DNA from: Triangularia verruculosa
Lineage: Eukaryota > Ascomycota > Sordariomycetes > Sordariales > Podosporaceae
Length of the DNA: 64,000 bases
Direction: 5' to 3'
Assembly (NCBI GenBank): GCA_033296885.1
Contig: MU863930.1
Coordinates: 62,001 to 126,000, forward strand
A program made the translations under genes and the position numbers. Below are positions 23,002-35,037 of this stretch, piece by piece. Positions within the stretch are counted from its first letter, which is position 1. Every line of letters starts with the position of its first letter. The notes below the pieces were generated by a model. The model was not told where the DNA came from. It made no database searches and saw nothing but the letters and a program-made list of their open reading frames with translations.

Positions 23002-26000
23002 CTAAACCTGCTCGTCATCACTCTCCTCATCCCCCAACAACTCCCCCTCATCGTCATCGTCCACAATATCATACCCCCCGCTCCCTCTCGCAAAACTGTC
23101 CCTCGTCGTGAACCTCCTGCTCCCCCACCCACCTCCGCCCAATCTGCTCCACCTCCCCCGCCCCCCTCCGCCGGCACCGCCCAGCAGCCCGACCCTCTCC
23201 GCCCCGGCCCTGACGGCCCTCCAGACGGCCCCCGCCACCACCGGAACGGCCACGGCCACGGCCACGATCCCGCTGATGGCGATGATGGGGTACTTGACCC
23301 ACGGCTGGCCCGAGTCAAACACGTGCGTGCTCGTCCCGTTCTCCCCCAGACGGATCTGCCCAAACTTGCCGTTCCAGTTGCGGTACACGTACCAGCCCGC
23401 CGCCGCCGCGACCGCAATCGGGATTGTCACGGCAAAAAAGATGCTCCACCCGGAGCGCCGGTGCTTCTTTTCGTACTCCTCCTCCTTCTGCGGGCAGGCG
23501 ACGGGCTCCGACTGCTGGTCCATCGTCTTGCCCCCCTGGCAGGTGGTCAAGGGGATGCGGCGGTAGCCAGACGGCTCAAAGTACTCGATCGCGTCCGGGT
23601 GTTCGGAGCACCACTCTTCTTTCGTCTTTGGTTGCAGGCCCTTCACGAGGGAGCACTGGCCAAAGGGGTCCATTTCAAAGTTGTAGTCGCTAGTAGTACA
23701 CGGGTTAGTTTTTTGTGTAAAAAAAGGGTGTTGCAACAAGGAAATGGAAAACATACCATTCGAAATCCTCCCTCTGACACTCGCAATCCTCCTTGCCGTA
23801 AAGCGGCGACATCTTTAGAGTATTCCAGCATTGCACCCCGCCGTCCTTGCTGATCTTCTTGCGGAGATACTTTGACTTGTGGCCGAACAGGCAGCCGTCC
23901 TTTTGCATCGGGTGCATGGGACTCCAGAGCTCGTAGTCGCCATCCTCGGGGTTCTTCTCGTTGAACTTGCAGTCCACGTTGGCGAAGCCCTTGAAGTTGA
24001 GCTTCATGGTGAAGGCCTTGCCGTCCTCGTCCTTTCCCCAGAGCAGAAAAGAGTGCGAACCGCCGGATCGAACGGTGGTGATGTCCCAGAGCTCGACCTC
24101 CTCGGCGGAAAACTCGTGTTCCTTCCAGCTGTTGCCTCGGTCAAAGGAGTACAAGAGTTTGTTGGACTTCTTTCTGGCGCCGGCAGCCGTGGTTTGCGCG
24201 AGGATTAGGATGCCGCCTTGGTCGCCAATCGCCCAAGTCCAGGTACCCTTCATGACCCGCTTCCAAGAAATACCGGCGTCGGTGGTCATGTAGGTGTCCG
24301 CTTCTTTGAGGGGGCCGAGAGAATCGCCGGTGTTGCCCCAGCCGAACATGATTCCTACAGCTCCCTGAGAGGAGTGAGTCTTGCCGTGATCCCGGCGTTC
24401 GGTGTACCCATGGATGTGAAGGGCGCAGTCCTTGGTGCCTTGCTTGTCGTGGCAGGGCAGTTTGGGCTCCAGGTTGTCTCCGACAGGAGCAGGGAGGTAG
24501 GCCCATTGAGCACCGTCGTTGTGGGTAATCTGTGTTTGGAGCTTCTTAGACCCCTTCTTGTCGTCTGGATTGGCGACTACGTTGACAACCGCGACACCTT
24601 CGAGACCGAGCATCTTTTCAAAGTCGACGTAGTAAAACTCGTCGCAGTTGACGTTGCGAACGCTGACGACATAGGATGTTCCGTTGGAGTTACTCTTGAT
24701 GATGGTGCCGTATTGGCGACCTTCTTCCATGTTGGTGGCAACAAACAGGTTGACGGCGTGGGTAGAGCTGTCAAGGACGGTGTAGGCGTGCTGGTGGGTG
24801 ACCTCGAAGCCATAGGGGAAACGGGCGTCGGCATAGTTGTCGCCATCCAAACTGGCGCTGGCCTGAAGCGTCTTCTTCTTCGTGTCTTCGGCAGCTACGA
24901 CAATGAATTCCGCCATGGTGGCAAAGTCCTTCACGTTCTCACCGTATACCTTTTCCTTTTCCTTTTCCGTCTTTTTGAACCAAGCGTCCGACGTAGCAAG
25001 CACCAAAGGCTTGCCCTTATCTCCATCTTTGTGCTTGAGGCAGACAATCCGGTTCTCTTTGCGGCCTTCGAACTTGTAGGCAGTCGACCCAATGAATTCG
25101 CAACGGCGAACTTGCTCCCCTAGGGTTCGCCAGTAGTCAAACGGATCTTCCGTGCCCCAAGCAGCACCGTAACACTCGCCATCGTCACATTTCTTGCCCA
25201 TCCAGATCAGCCACTCCTTCTGATCCGGATGAAAGGCGAGAGGAAAAACCGCGGGATCCGGCTTGCTAGGAGCCTCGAACTCTTTGAACGTCCTGCAACG
25301 ATCCATTGTCACAATGACTTTTTTGCCCGATGTAAGGAAGAACACGGCGTCCTTGAAGTACTGATGAGGAATGATGGACGTGATCTCCTTATCTTTCAGT
25401 TCGTCGGGAGTTGTCCATTTCTTGCCATGGTTGGTCGAGATCAGGATCGGGCCAGCCTTATTGAGGGGCCGCATGATGACCGTCTCGTCCGTCCCGGTGC
25501 TCGAGTCACCACGCTCAAGGTAGTGCTTCTCAAAGCCGTCCCAGTTCTTACCCTCCATGACGACTTTTGTCTCTTCAACCTTGTCGGTGATTTCATGGGT
25601 GGGACGACCGTTACCACCCAAGGCGTCCTTGCACTTCCACTCAACATCCTTGTACTTCTCCTTCATCTTGTCCGTATCCGTGCAGGTGTTTCCAGGAATC
25701 TTGCGGTATCCAGATGTACCCTTGAAGGTATCATCTGGCTTCTTGTCTTTGCAGGCTCCGTCGGGGGCTAGAACCTTGCCCTTCCGAACACACTTGCCAT
25801 CATCGTCCCTCTCAAAGTTGAAATCGCACTCGTAGTCCTGTTCAGTGCAGTCGCAGTTCTTAGTCTCGGCGATGGCATGCTTGAACTCCTGCTTCAGGAA
25901 GCACTTTGCGTCTTTCTTGCGGCGGTGGAAGCTCTGCGTGTGGCCCATGAGGCAGGTCGGCTTGCCATCCTTATCGACACGAGCTGACCACACTTCCATG

Positions 26001-27685
26001 TCATCCTCCTTGCAAGTCGCCTCATGAAGGCCGTCAAAATCAATCGAAATGACGTGCCATTGTGGAGACTTCTTCGTCTTGCCAATGAGAAGAAACTTCA
26101 AGCTTGTCGAGTCTTGAGTCGTGGTCAGGATGTAGGGGCTGATCTTGAGACCATCGGGAAGAGATTCGGTTTTCCATTTCTGACCATGATCCAGAGAGTA
26201 GCTGATCTCTGAGATATCATCTTCCTTCGAATCCTTGATTGCTACCAGGATTGAGCCCTGATCGCCAAACTCGTACTTGTGCGGTCCATCCAAAGCCTTG
26301 GCCCAGGTTTTACCGGCATCATTGGAGACGTAAAGGTTACCCTTCTTCCAGTAGTCCTTCAACTCGTCTCCGGTGTTGCCAATACCCATAGCAAGACCAG
26401 GAGCAGCGCTAGAGTACACGCGACCGATGTTGCTAAGCTCTGTTACCGAGTGAAGATGAATACGCTTCCCATCGGCCGTGATCTTCTCGAAGGTTCGTCC
26501 ATCATCAAAAGTTATTTCGGTGACGACCTCCTTGTCGGCACCGGCCTTCTTCCCAACCTCCTCCCAGTTCTTTACCTTGTTGACAAGATAGATTCCCTGA
26601 ATGCCGGCAATCTTCTCAAAGTCAACATGGCCGTGCTTGTTGCGATTGGTATGCTCGGAGTTTTCCGTGAAATGGTTGCCCTTGGAGTTACTGCTGTACA
26701 AGACACCCATCGGATTACCCCGGTTCGACGTCCGTACGTCTACCTGAATACTGTAGTTGGTGCTTTCCAAAACAGTGTAGGCGTTTTGCGAAATACGGTG
26801 GTCGTGACTGTCATGGGCTGCAGGGAAGGCGGCACGACTCCATCTCTTGGTGTCGTCGGTCACGAACAGCGCCATCTCATCGGTATTCATCGAGGTAGTT
26901 GCTACCAAAATCCATTTTTTGACAATCGCGATACTCACAATACCCTGCACTGTCTTGTCGGTGTCGAGATTTGGTTCAAACTCCTGGATGTTCTTGGCCT
27001 CCTCGGTCCCCTTGAAGAAGTTGTCGGAAATTTTCAGGCGTTGGTCCTGCTTGAATGGGGAGACCATGTCCCTAACAATGCAAAGAACACGGTCCTTGTC
27101 AAGGTCATCCTCTCCCGTGGTAAACAAGTCCGAGCCTTTGGCCCACCAACAACCGTCTGTATCGTCGCGCAAAGCCTTTCCCTTGCTCTTGAAGCCATCG
27201 GTAGTGTATGTAGCAACCTCTCGACAAAACCGGCCCTGGCATCTCATACCATTGAAGATGATACGGTCGGGATCCTCGGCGTGGAAGGACAGGATATCGC
27301 CTCGGAAGACGCTCAGGTCGGCCCCTGAGTCGAACTTCTCCCAACTCTTGCCGCGGTCGGCCGTTCGGTAATGTTTCGACCCCTCAGTGAGGATGTAGGC
27401 GCGCTTCGAATCGAATTCGTGCATTTTGAGGAGCACAGCCTTGCCTTCGGGTACATCGTCCACACGCTGCCACTTTGCGCCGGCGTCACTGGAGAGATAA
27501 ACGTTGCCGTCCTCGGCATCTTGAAACAGGACGACGTCGGAGTCGGAGAAGTAGTCGATTCTCTCGGGCCTGTTTTCAAAGTCCTTGGTATGGAAATCTG
27601 GGCGATCCTTCGCAGCAGCGAGGGGTGTCCCCCATAAGGCTGAGGCCAGCAAGGCCGTGGCCTGCAAAGCTCCCCAAGCCCTCAT
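23002..27685 (-). CDS. VPS10: Vacuolar protein sorting receptor Vps10 (sortilin family)
   Basis: Type I Golgi receptor that carries carboxypeptidase Y-like hydrolases to the vacuole and recycles by retromer. Exon 1 is 23757-27685 and exon 2 is 23002-23689; the intron junction restores the cysteine motif DFECDYNFEMD. The 1538 residues are close to the yeast length of 1579. The order is signal peptide (1-25, ending AAAKD), two Vps10 domains with Asp-box repeats (YVSNDAGKTW, YMTTDAGISW, FDRGNSW), each followed by a Cys-rich 10CC segment (NCDCTEQDYECDF; EDCECQREDFEC), then a membrane span near 1391-1412 and a second hydrophobic span near 1438-1462. The tail has GYDIVDDDDEGELL, a YxxΦ plus acidic/leucine sorting signal. 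The start is fixed by the signal peptide. Confidence 0.96.
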
Positions 27686-28747
27686 GGTGCGTCGTTATTC
27701 GAGCCGGTCGATCATCGACGGTACAATCGGTCGGTTGTAGAGGAGAAGCAGATGTGCTGGAGACAAAGCTGACAGGCGTCAACTCGCAATGCGCAGACGA
27801 GCAGGCAGTTAATACAAAAGTGCCGGGTGCGTGTGCGTTGTAGCGGGCAGCCAAGCTCGGCTCCTCCTGGGCGTTGGAGGACGATAGGATATTATTATTA
27901 GTGTGACGTTGGTGCCAAGCTTCGTGCTGCTCGGTTGGGGATGCGGTTTGTCGTCTTCGTTACGGGATAGCAATCGCCGGTGGAAGAGAAAGCTCACGGC
28001 AAAGCTGAATTTTGCTTGTATGTATGTTGGAGAATCAAGTCCAGGTTGTCTTCTTCTCTGCTTGCAGTTGCAGCGCCGTCACAGGCTGAGACGAAGTTTC
28101 GCCAATAGCAGTTCATGCTGCCTGCTTGCGCCACAGTTGGGTCTCGGGCCGCGCGGTACCTGGATCTTGTGCCAGATCGCCGCCCAAATCCAAGTACAAC
28201 CCCCTTATCTTATCAAACAGTCGTTCGGAGGCTTCAACGAGAACTGACGCGTCCTTGTCATGAAGACAACGACGTACATCTTGAGAGGAGGCATTGATAA
28301 GAGAATCTTCTAATTACAAACCTAGAGAGATCAATACATAAATGAAACAACAGTGTCGACAGACAGACAGATAGACTGGATAATCATCTCCTCCCCACCT
28401 CCCCATAGAGCCACAATATCTCACAATCTTTCGAATTCCATACAACGCCGCAAGCGCACGATATAAAAGTCCCTAACAAGTACACGGAAAGTAAGCTATC
28501 GACAGAGGCCAACATCTGGTGGAGAGGCGGAAACTCGACCCCCTCAGCTGGGTGCAGAGTTGGGCTTCAGTTGCTTGCCCCTTGACGACAGTGTTTTCCT
28601 ATACCCGAACCCGTTTCGAGGTATTTGAAGCAACAACGACCCATTCGACCCCATGCGAAATGACAAGTATACACATTTAAACCGTAATATGCGATTCCAA
28701 ATCCATCACTCTCTCCTCGTCCCCTATATTTCCGCGCTGGTAACGCT
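27686..28747. other. VPS10 upstream region and SUN-gene 3' UTR
   Basis: About 1.06 kb between VPS10 and the next minus-strand gene, which is upstream of VPS10 in transcription order. It contains the VPS10 promoter near 27686-28100 and the likely transcript start of that gene, and, to the right, the 3' UTR of the SUN-family gene. No additional gene is supported. Confidence 0.45.
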
Positions 28748-30114
28748 TTAGAAGCTGCCGGGCTTCTTGAAGACAATGATGGCAGTGCCACCAGGCTTGA
28801 GGCCGACCTGTTGTACTGTCAGCCTTTTTCGTTCACGAATATCACTGGGGCAAAACTTACAGTGCAGCCGTTCTTGGCAGAGTAGGTGCCAGCCTTAAGC
28901 CAGCAAATGCCTGAAATGTCACCCTCGACCCTGATGTCGAAGTTGAGAACAGCGTGGCTGGTAGGCAGGTTGGGGAACACGGAGAGGAAGGTCTCGCCAG
29001 TCAAGCTCTTGCCGACACCGATGTTGGTAGGGGACCAGTTGCCGGCGGAATCAGGGTACTTGTCACTCTTCCACTTGCAGGCCTCCTGCACGGGAACACC
29101 GGCGTTGTTGACGTAGTATTGGGCCGTGGTAGGCTTGCCTTGCCACATGTAGTAGGTCTTGGAGTCGGGGTTGGTCAAGGGATAAGTCTGGCCGGGTTGT
29201 GTATCGACGGGGATGATCATGTTCTCGTTGCCAGGATAATCGGTACGGCAAACGGCGGCGTTGTCATCAAGCTCGTTGCGGACAAAGACACCACCGGCGC
29301 CAGGCTCGCAAAGAGTCTTGACCGAGGGACGGGTAAGCTCCAAGAAGCCATCGGCATTGCACCAAAGACCACCGACAGACTGGCCGGTAGCACCCTGCTC
29401 CTCGGGCCACTGGGTCTTCTGGTAACCGGGAGGGCAGGCGTACGAGCACATCATCTTGGGCTTGCAAGTGCCGTCAACGGGCTGGTCAATGTTGTTGACG
29501 GACTTGCCCTTGATCCACTCGCCAAAGCTAGCCAAAGTGGTCCAGCCGTTGGTGGTAGACCAGGGAATCTTGACAGCGCCATAGTCGGTGGGAACATCAC
29601 CGCACTTGATCTTGCCGCTGGGGAACTCGGCATCCAAACCAGTTCCCTTGGGCTCCTCCTCCTCCTCCTCTTTCTCGGGCTCCGGCTCCTGGGTAGCCTT
29701 GACCTTGGGGGGCTCCGAAGAAGTCGTTGTGGGCTCAGGCGTAGTGCTGGTGGTCTTCTCGAAGAACTGGCCACCGTGCTCGGGCAGAGCGACCGATGTG
29801 GTTACGGACGGGGGAGGAGCGCTGAACGAAGGCTTTGACGACCCAACAACAACGAACTGGCCGGCATCGATACCCTCCTTGGCTTTCTCCTCAGGAATGG
29901 TCTCACCGTTAGGGCCAACATATTTAATAACGGTAGGACCCTCAACGACCTCGGTGACAATCACGTTGTTTCCGGTACGCTTCTCGAGGTTGACGGGAGA
30001 TTGGTTGTGCTTGCGGGCATGACGGTGAAGGTGAGCATGGCCGTGGTTATGGGGCTGGGCGACCACGCCGACAACGACCGCCGCGGCGACGGCAGTTTTG
30101 AAAATTCCCTTCAT
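28748..30114 (-). CDS. SUN-family secreted cell wall protein (Sim1/Uth1/Sun4-like)
   Basis: Secreted glucan-associated wall protein of the fungal SUN family, linked to septation and wall remodelling. Exons 28861-30114 and 28748-28807, intron 28808-28860 (GTAAGT...CAACAG), 437 residues. The short last exon gives VGLKPGGTAIIVFKK after NGCT, the normal family C-terminus. Features in order: signal peptide (first 19 residues), a His-rich propeptide (HNHGHAHLHRHARKH), a Kex2-type LEKR site near residue 46, a Ser/Thr/Pro/Glu-rich linker with a Glu run, then the SUN domain from KIKCGDVPTDYGAVKIPW with CSYACPPGYQKTQWP, GLWCNADG and CKWKSDKYP. Cysteines are conserved. It lies next to a large non-coding region that probably holds its promoter. 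Confidence 0.95.
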
Positions 30115-33100
30115 CTTGAAAGTGTTTCTTGAGCGTCTATGTTGTCGTCGAGACTGTTCTTCCGTCGCAAGTGTCTGGAATGTGTCTGCGAATGATTAAC
30201 CGCTGGCCTGACGCGCGCATGGTTAAAAGAGATTGCGAGCCCCTGCCTCTGCCCATCGCGGTGTTGTCTCCATAGATCTGCCTCGAGTCCCCGAGATCAT
30301 GTAGATGGCCGACATTTGGGCTTCGGAGATCGGGACACGAGGCCTCGGCCAGGATGAGGGCGGCGGGGCTAGACATCGGGTCTTCGGGAGCAGGAATTCT
30401 CACCTGTTGTTTGTTTTGATCGGATGGTACAACACAATACAATACGTTCGCTGGGTTCCAAAAGAATGTGGTAGAGGGTCCGAGACTCTCTGTTGGCTGG
30501 AAGACTTGTCGCGCAAAAGAGTGTGCGATGACAAGAGTTGAAAAATGAGTGTGCGACAGTTCAAGGGAGTGATGAACTGAAGAAGGAGAAAATGGGGTGC
30601 TGAGCGGTGGAGCGGCCAGACTGAATCGAAGGGGGAAAATGAACGAAATGAGCGCCAACCGGGGTGGCATCGCTTGGGTGGCCGCCAAGCACCGGGGGAT
30701 GGCTTGGACGGTGGGGATCCCCTTCCTTGGCGAGATTGGCCAAATTTGGGAGGGACGGCTACTGCAGGTACCAAATCGTCACTGCGACAGCACAGAAGCG
30801 GCGCGTCGAGGGAGGACTGCAATGGTGTGGTGTCTGTCTGAAACAACCCATCCAACCATACTTCACGACAGCTTCAACCCTAAAAAAACAACATTGCAAC
30901 TGTCGCCTGGCCTTGGACCTGGAAGAGATTCGACCAAGCCTTACCAATACCACTGGCGCAGAATCTCACGAGAGCCAAGGGTGCCAGAATTGTCTCTGGA
31001 AAGCTGCCAAGATCGCGACGGGTTTTCCCCCGATTTTCCAAGGGCCTAGACCGGATAGCTTCCGGTATTTGAGTCTTGGGAATGAGCGGTGACACCTGGG
31101 CGCGCTCTTTGCGCTGAAGTCGAGAAAGGCGGTCTTCTTCTCGTGCTCCATTTCTCCTGTCTGTCAGCGCATGGCAACCGCGAATATGGGATGTTAAATT
31201 GCATTGTCGTGTTCTGTCGAGCGCGGTGCGACGTGCCTCGCATCGTTCCATCGGCCACCGGCGTCCATAACGCTCGATTCGTGCCTGACTAGACCCGATT
31301 GGGAACATTGACAGCCAATCCGCAATTGTTCTGGAAATCTTGGAAAAAAGCAGCCACCCGATGTTCATGCTGGCTCTGACTCGGCAAAGCATGCGACAGA
31401 ATGCCGCCGTTAGATTGCTGACGGTGCCTTGTTGGTCGCAACGGTCGACGAAACGACACGCAACTGTAACGGTGGCGTCAACCATTCTCCCGGCTTCGTT
31501 GTCCCTGGCCTGAGATGTGGTCCACGCCGGCAGTTCTTCGTTAGCGTCCCCAGAAACATGGCGATCACTCGTGTTGTCGGAGCCCACAGCTGGCTAGAAC
31601 TCGGTCTGGCTGGCGAGATGGCTGCTGATCCTTTCGGTTCTTGCCGTGTCGATGACCTCCGCTGGAGACCTTAAACAAACAAAACATTTTGCCTGAATGG
31701 CTGAGCAAGTTGACGGCGGACAAGCTCGGCCGAGTGAGTTGTTTTACTGCTGGGTATAGCCCAAGCTTATCGGCATCAACTTGATACACATCACGACTAC
31801 GTCACAGTGCGCTTACACCTCCCGCGCACTTTTTGTTACACACACACCGAACTGACTAGACGGCTCCAGGGGGACACCCTCACCTGTTCCTGTCATAGTG
31901 CTATCAAGCATTCGAACACAGATCCAGATCCGGAAATGCTGTGCTGATTTGTACAAGAGACACTCCCCTATCCCACTTCCACAGAGCCGAAAGGTGAGAG
32001 GTTTCACGAGCACAACATCAACCGCTGGCCTGGGAGCTTCTGCCACGTTGGTCAATGACCACGCTTGCTAATAGCGTCCGGTAGGGCATGGTGTACATAC
32101 TTGGGATGACACCGGCTTTTGACGACTCGGTCAAACGGCGCGACGGCAATCCTATGCTGTGTACCCTGCCAGGGCCAAATCGTAGCATGCATAATTACCA
32201 CATCGCTGATGGGGGGTGTGGCTCGTGGTTCACGATGGTACCGCTCTATGTCCTCACTTGTATTCTTCCTGGCAAGTACGCTCTAGCTTGTTTAGCGAAG
32301 TTGTAAGGGTTTTACCGTAAAGCGCATGTATAGGCAAAGTGTGCTTTATGATAGAGCACCACTCGCCACGCTGTTAGCCGTCCATGACGTCGTCTCGTTC
32401 ATGAGGCTTAGGTATAAGTTTTAGATAGATAGCACCGCTCTATGGTCGCTTCTATTGAGGGTGAAACGACTCTCTCGACTAGTATACATCAGACTTGGTG
32501 TTTTCGGTGCAAAGAGACAATAAAATGGTTTAATACCTCAATATCATAGCATTCAAGTGAGCAACAATATGTCTCTATCAATGCAGCACTTATACGTGAG
32601 GTATCCTCGGCCAAGCTGCTTCTTCCTCGAGCCTTCCCCCAAGATATGGCCTAAAATCGAGAATTCCCTTTTGCTTTTATCTGTTATTAAGACGAGTACA
32701 CAATGACTTGACCGTCTTGTGGGATATTATTTGACAGCTGCAAAACAGGTGAACTTCTCCACAGTAGTCCACGCTACGGTATTAGCTCCAAGTTCAAGAA
32801 AGCAATGAGCACTTGTTCTCTAAGTAGTTTTGTTGATGAAGCTTTAAGAAACCTCGCATGGAGGACCAGCTCGATATTTGCGGCCCTTCCGATATTCTTC
32901 TCGTCATCTTGAACTACGTCATCAAAGAGCTATACAAACACCTCAGGCGTGCTACAAACTTGGAGCTTGTTATAGAGAGGAACCGAGCAGATCCGACAAT
33001 TGTGGCATCGGCTGTTTGCCAGAATTTTCGACCAGCGGGCCTAAGGTAGGATGGTGTATGAGGTGCCCTGGAGTGGTTGGCAACGCTGTAAGATGGCATC

Positions 33101-35037
33101 GTACACTAGGCACACAGAGCACCAGTATCCTATAAAACAGCAAACAGTGGCTAGTCACATATATCATGATGTTTCTTCAACCAATAACATTACGAGCAGG
33201 TGTTGACATGCAAGTCGGCAGCTGGAAAACGACAGAGAAGAGGGAACCAGTCATCAGCCGAGGGCTCTCATTCGTCGATTTTGGGAAATCGGGGCATTGT
33301 GCCTCGACGTCACCCCCCTATGACGATCTTTTCACCCATGGACTTCGAGTCTCGGGAGGACACGATGAGTTCATGCCTTCACGGCCCCGAAACCCGGGTC
33401 AAAGCTGTGTCGGAAGAAAGAAAAGTCGGGATGTTATTTCTTCCGAATCAGGAAGCCTGGTTATGACAACCTGGGATACCGCTGGGTGATGATGCTCAGA
33501 TGGCGGAGATCTTTCATGCAGGGACCGATCAACTTTCTTGTCTTTCTCATTTCGAGGCCTCTTGTGAAGGTGATATGGTTGCAGCTGTGCTCGATCACAG
33601 AAAACATAAGACGAGGACAAAGACAAGAAGCTGCCTGCTACATAGGGTCATCTGGGCGAAGTATAAAGGCTATATCGTCATTCGTCATTGACAGATTGGT
33701 ACGGTGATGTGGCGCTGCTGAAGTCCTCTTACGGCTGAAGAATTGCAGCAGCACCGAGAGGGAGGGTGGTTGCGCCACTTCTGTTAAGGAGTACTTCCGA
33801 GTTCAGCCTACCGATGCTGAGCAGCCAGTTGGCATCCATCCTTGATTTCATCGTCACCATCAGATCAACCAGCACAGCCACCCATCATTTCGTGTTGCGC
33901 AATGATTGTGCCGGTACTTTTCGCTCACGGAAGCTTGCCTTAAAATCCCCTCACTTGAGCCTGATGTCGACGGTGCCGATGCCCCATGTTCATCATAGGC
34001 CCTCAACTCCTCCATTTGCCGTAGGACAGGCTTGACCGGACAGGTCATGATCCGTTGTCGTGGCGTGCAGTCGATCTGCCAAGACGCCGGAAGTGTTGAT
34101 GATTGCGCCTCAACACAGGCTTTGAGCGTTGTTGGTGGCCGACATCCCGTTCAGGTCCCCTCTGCGCCGCAAACTGACATGCAGCCGCGTCTTCTTTTCC
34201 TACAATGGGCAACACAACACATCTGGACCGGGAGCTGTGTGACAGCCAGCTTTCTGGGTTTATCTGCAAGTTCAGTCAGTCGGTAATCCTACGACTCTCA
34301 TCCAGCAGTATCAAGTATGCAGGTGTCACGGAGCTCAAGAACAGAGAGACGAACAAATCGTGAGGCTGGTGGCTTGATATGTCAGAGAAGGTTTAGGTGG
34401 ACGATCTCCAGCCTCTTTTGACGACGTGGTGCCCGAAGCTTGGACCTCCACTCGTACTCCTTAACAGATGCTCGGGCTTTTCCCGAACGTCGCACACGCG
34501 CTTCACAGCTGGCAGTGACCCCACAGGTCCGGAGGCCACAGCGCCCATTTTTCTCCCCCAAGGTCCCCATCGCCTCAGCCTTCTTCCAACACCTTGCTTG
34601 GACTTTTGAGGCTCATTCATTCTCCCCCGAATCAACAAAGTCACACCGAGTCCCAGACACCAGCATAGTGTCCGCTCAGAGCAAGAAACGTACGCTCCAA
34701 GGCTTCAATCGTAACCAGGCCACTGCAGACTTGTGATACAAATAATCCCTTTCTTCTCCGGTATCCATATCCACGAGAGCTCTGCCGCCTTGCATCCCTC
34801 GGTTTTTGACCCCCCGAAGCTCTCGCCACGATTTCCAGCTCCTCCAGCCACACCTCGACAGCCTTGAGCATTCCCTTCGCCAGCAACAACAACACCTGTC
34901 TCAGGCAATGCGTCTCGCCTGCCGGTGACGTTGTGACCGTGACGGAATTGAATTCAGGGCCTTCTGGGCCAGAGTTTTAGACTAGAACATTTCTTGTTTG
35001 CCTGACCCCTCGACGGCAGCGCCACATCGCGATCCAT
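30115..35037. other. Large intergenic region, nearly 5 kb
   Basis: Lies between the divergent SUN-family gene and the C2H2 factor gene and is by far the longest gene-free stretch in the window. The part next to the SUN gene (30115-30700) should be its promoter. The part from about 34380 to 35037 is C/T-rich on the plus strand (tctcccccgaatcaac type) and looks like a promoter and leader for the C2H2 gene. The middle, about 32080-33000, is visibly more A/T-rich and shows no long frame. A perfect 5-bp-stem hairpin, gtgct/agcac, lies at 32340-32358. A degenerate transposon relic or a non-coding RNA is possible, but I find no direct evidence for either. Confidence 0.5.

Noticed and set aside
26279..27328. 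Plus-strand open frame of 349 codons opposite VPS10
   Set aside because: Antisense shadow of a long conserved exon with codon bias; no motifs.
28954..29838. Plus-strand open frame opposite the SUN-family gene
   Set aside because: Antisense shadow; the minus strand carries the signal peptide and the conserved Cys pattern.
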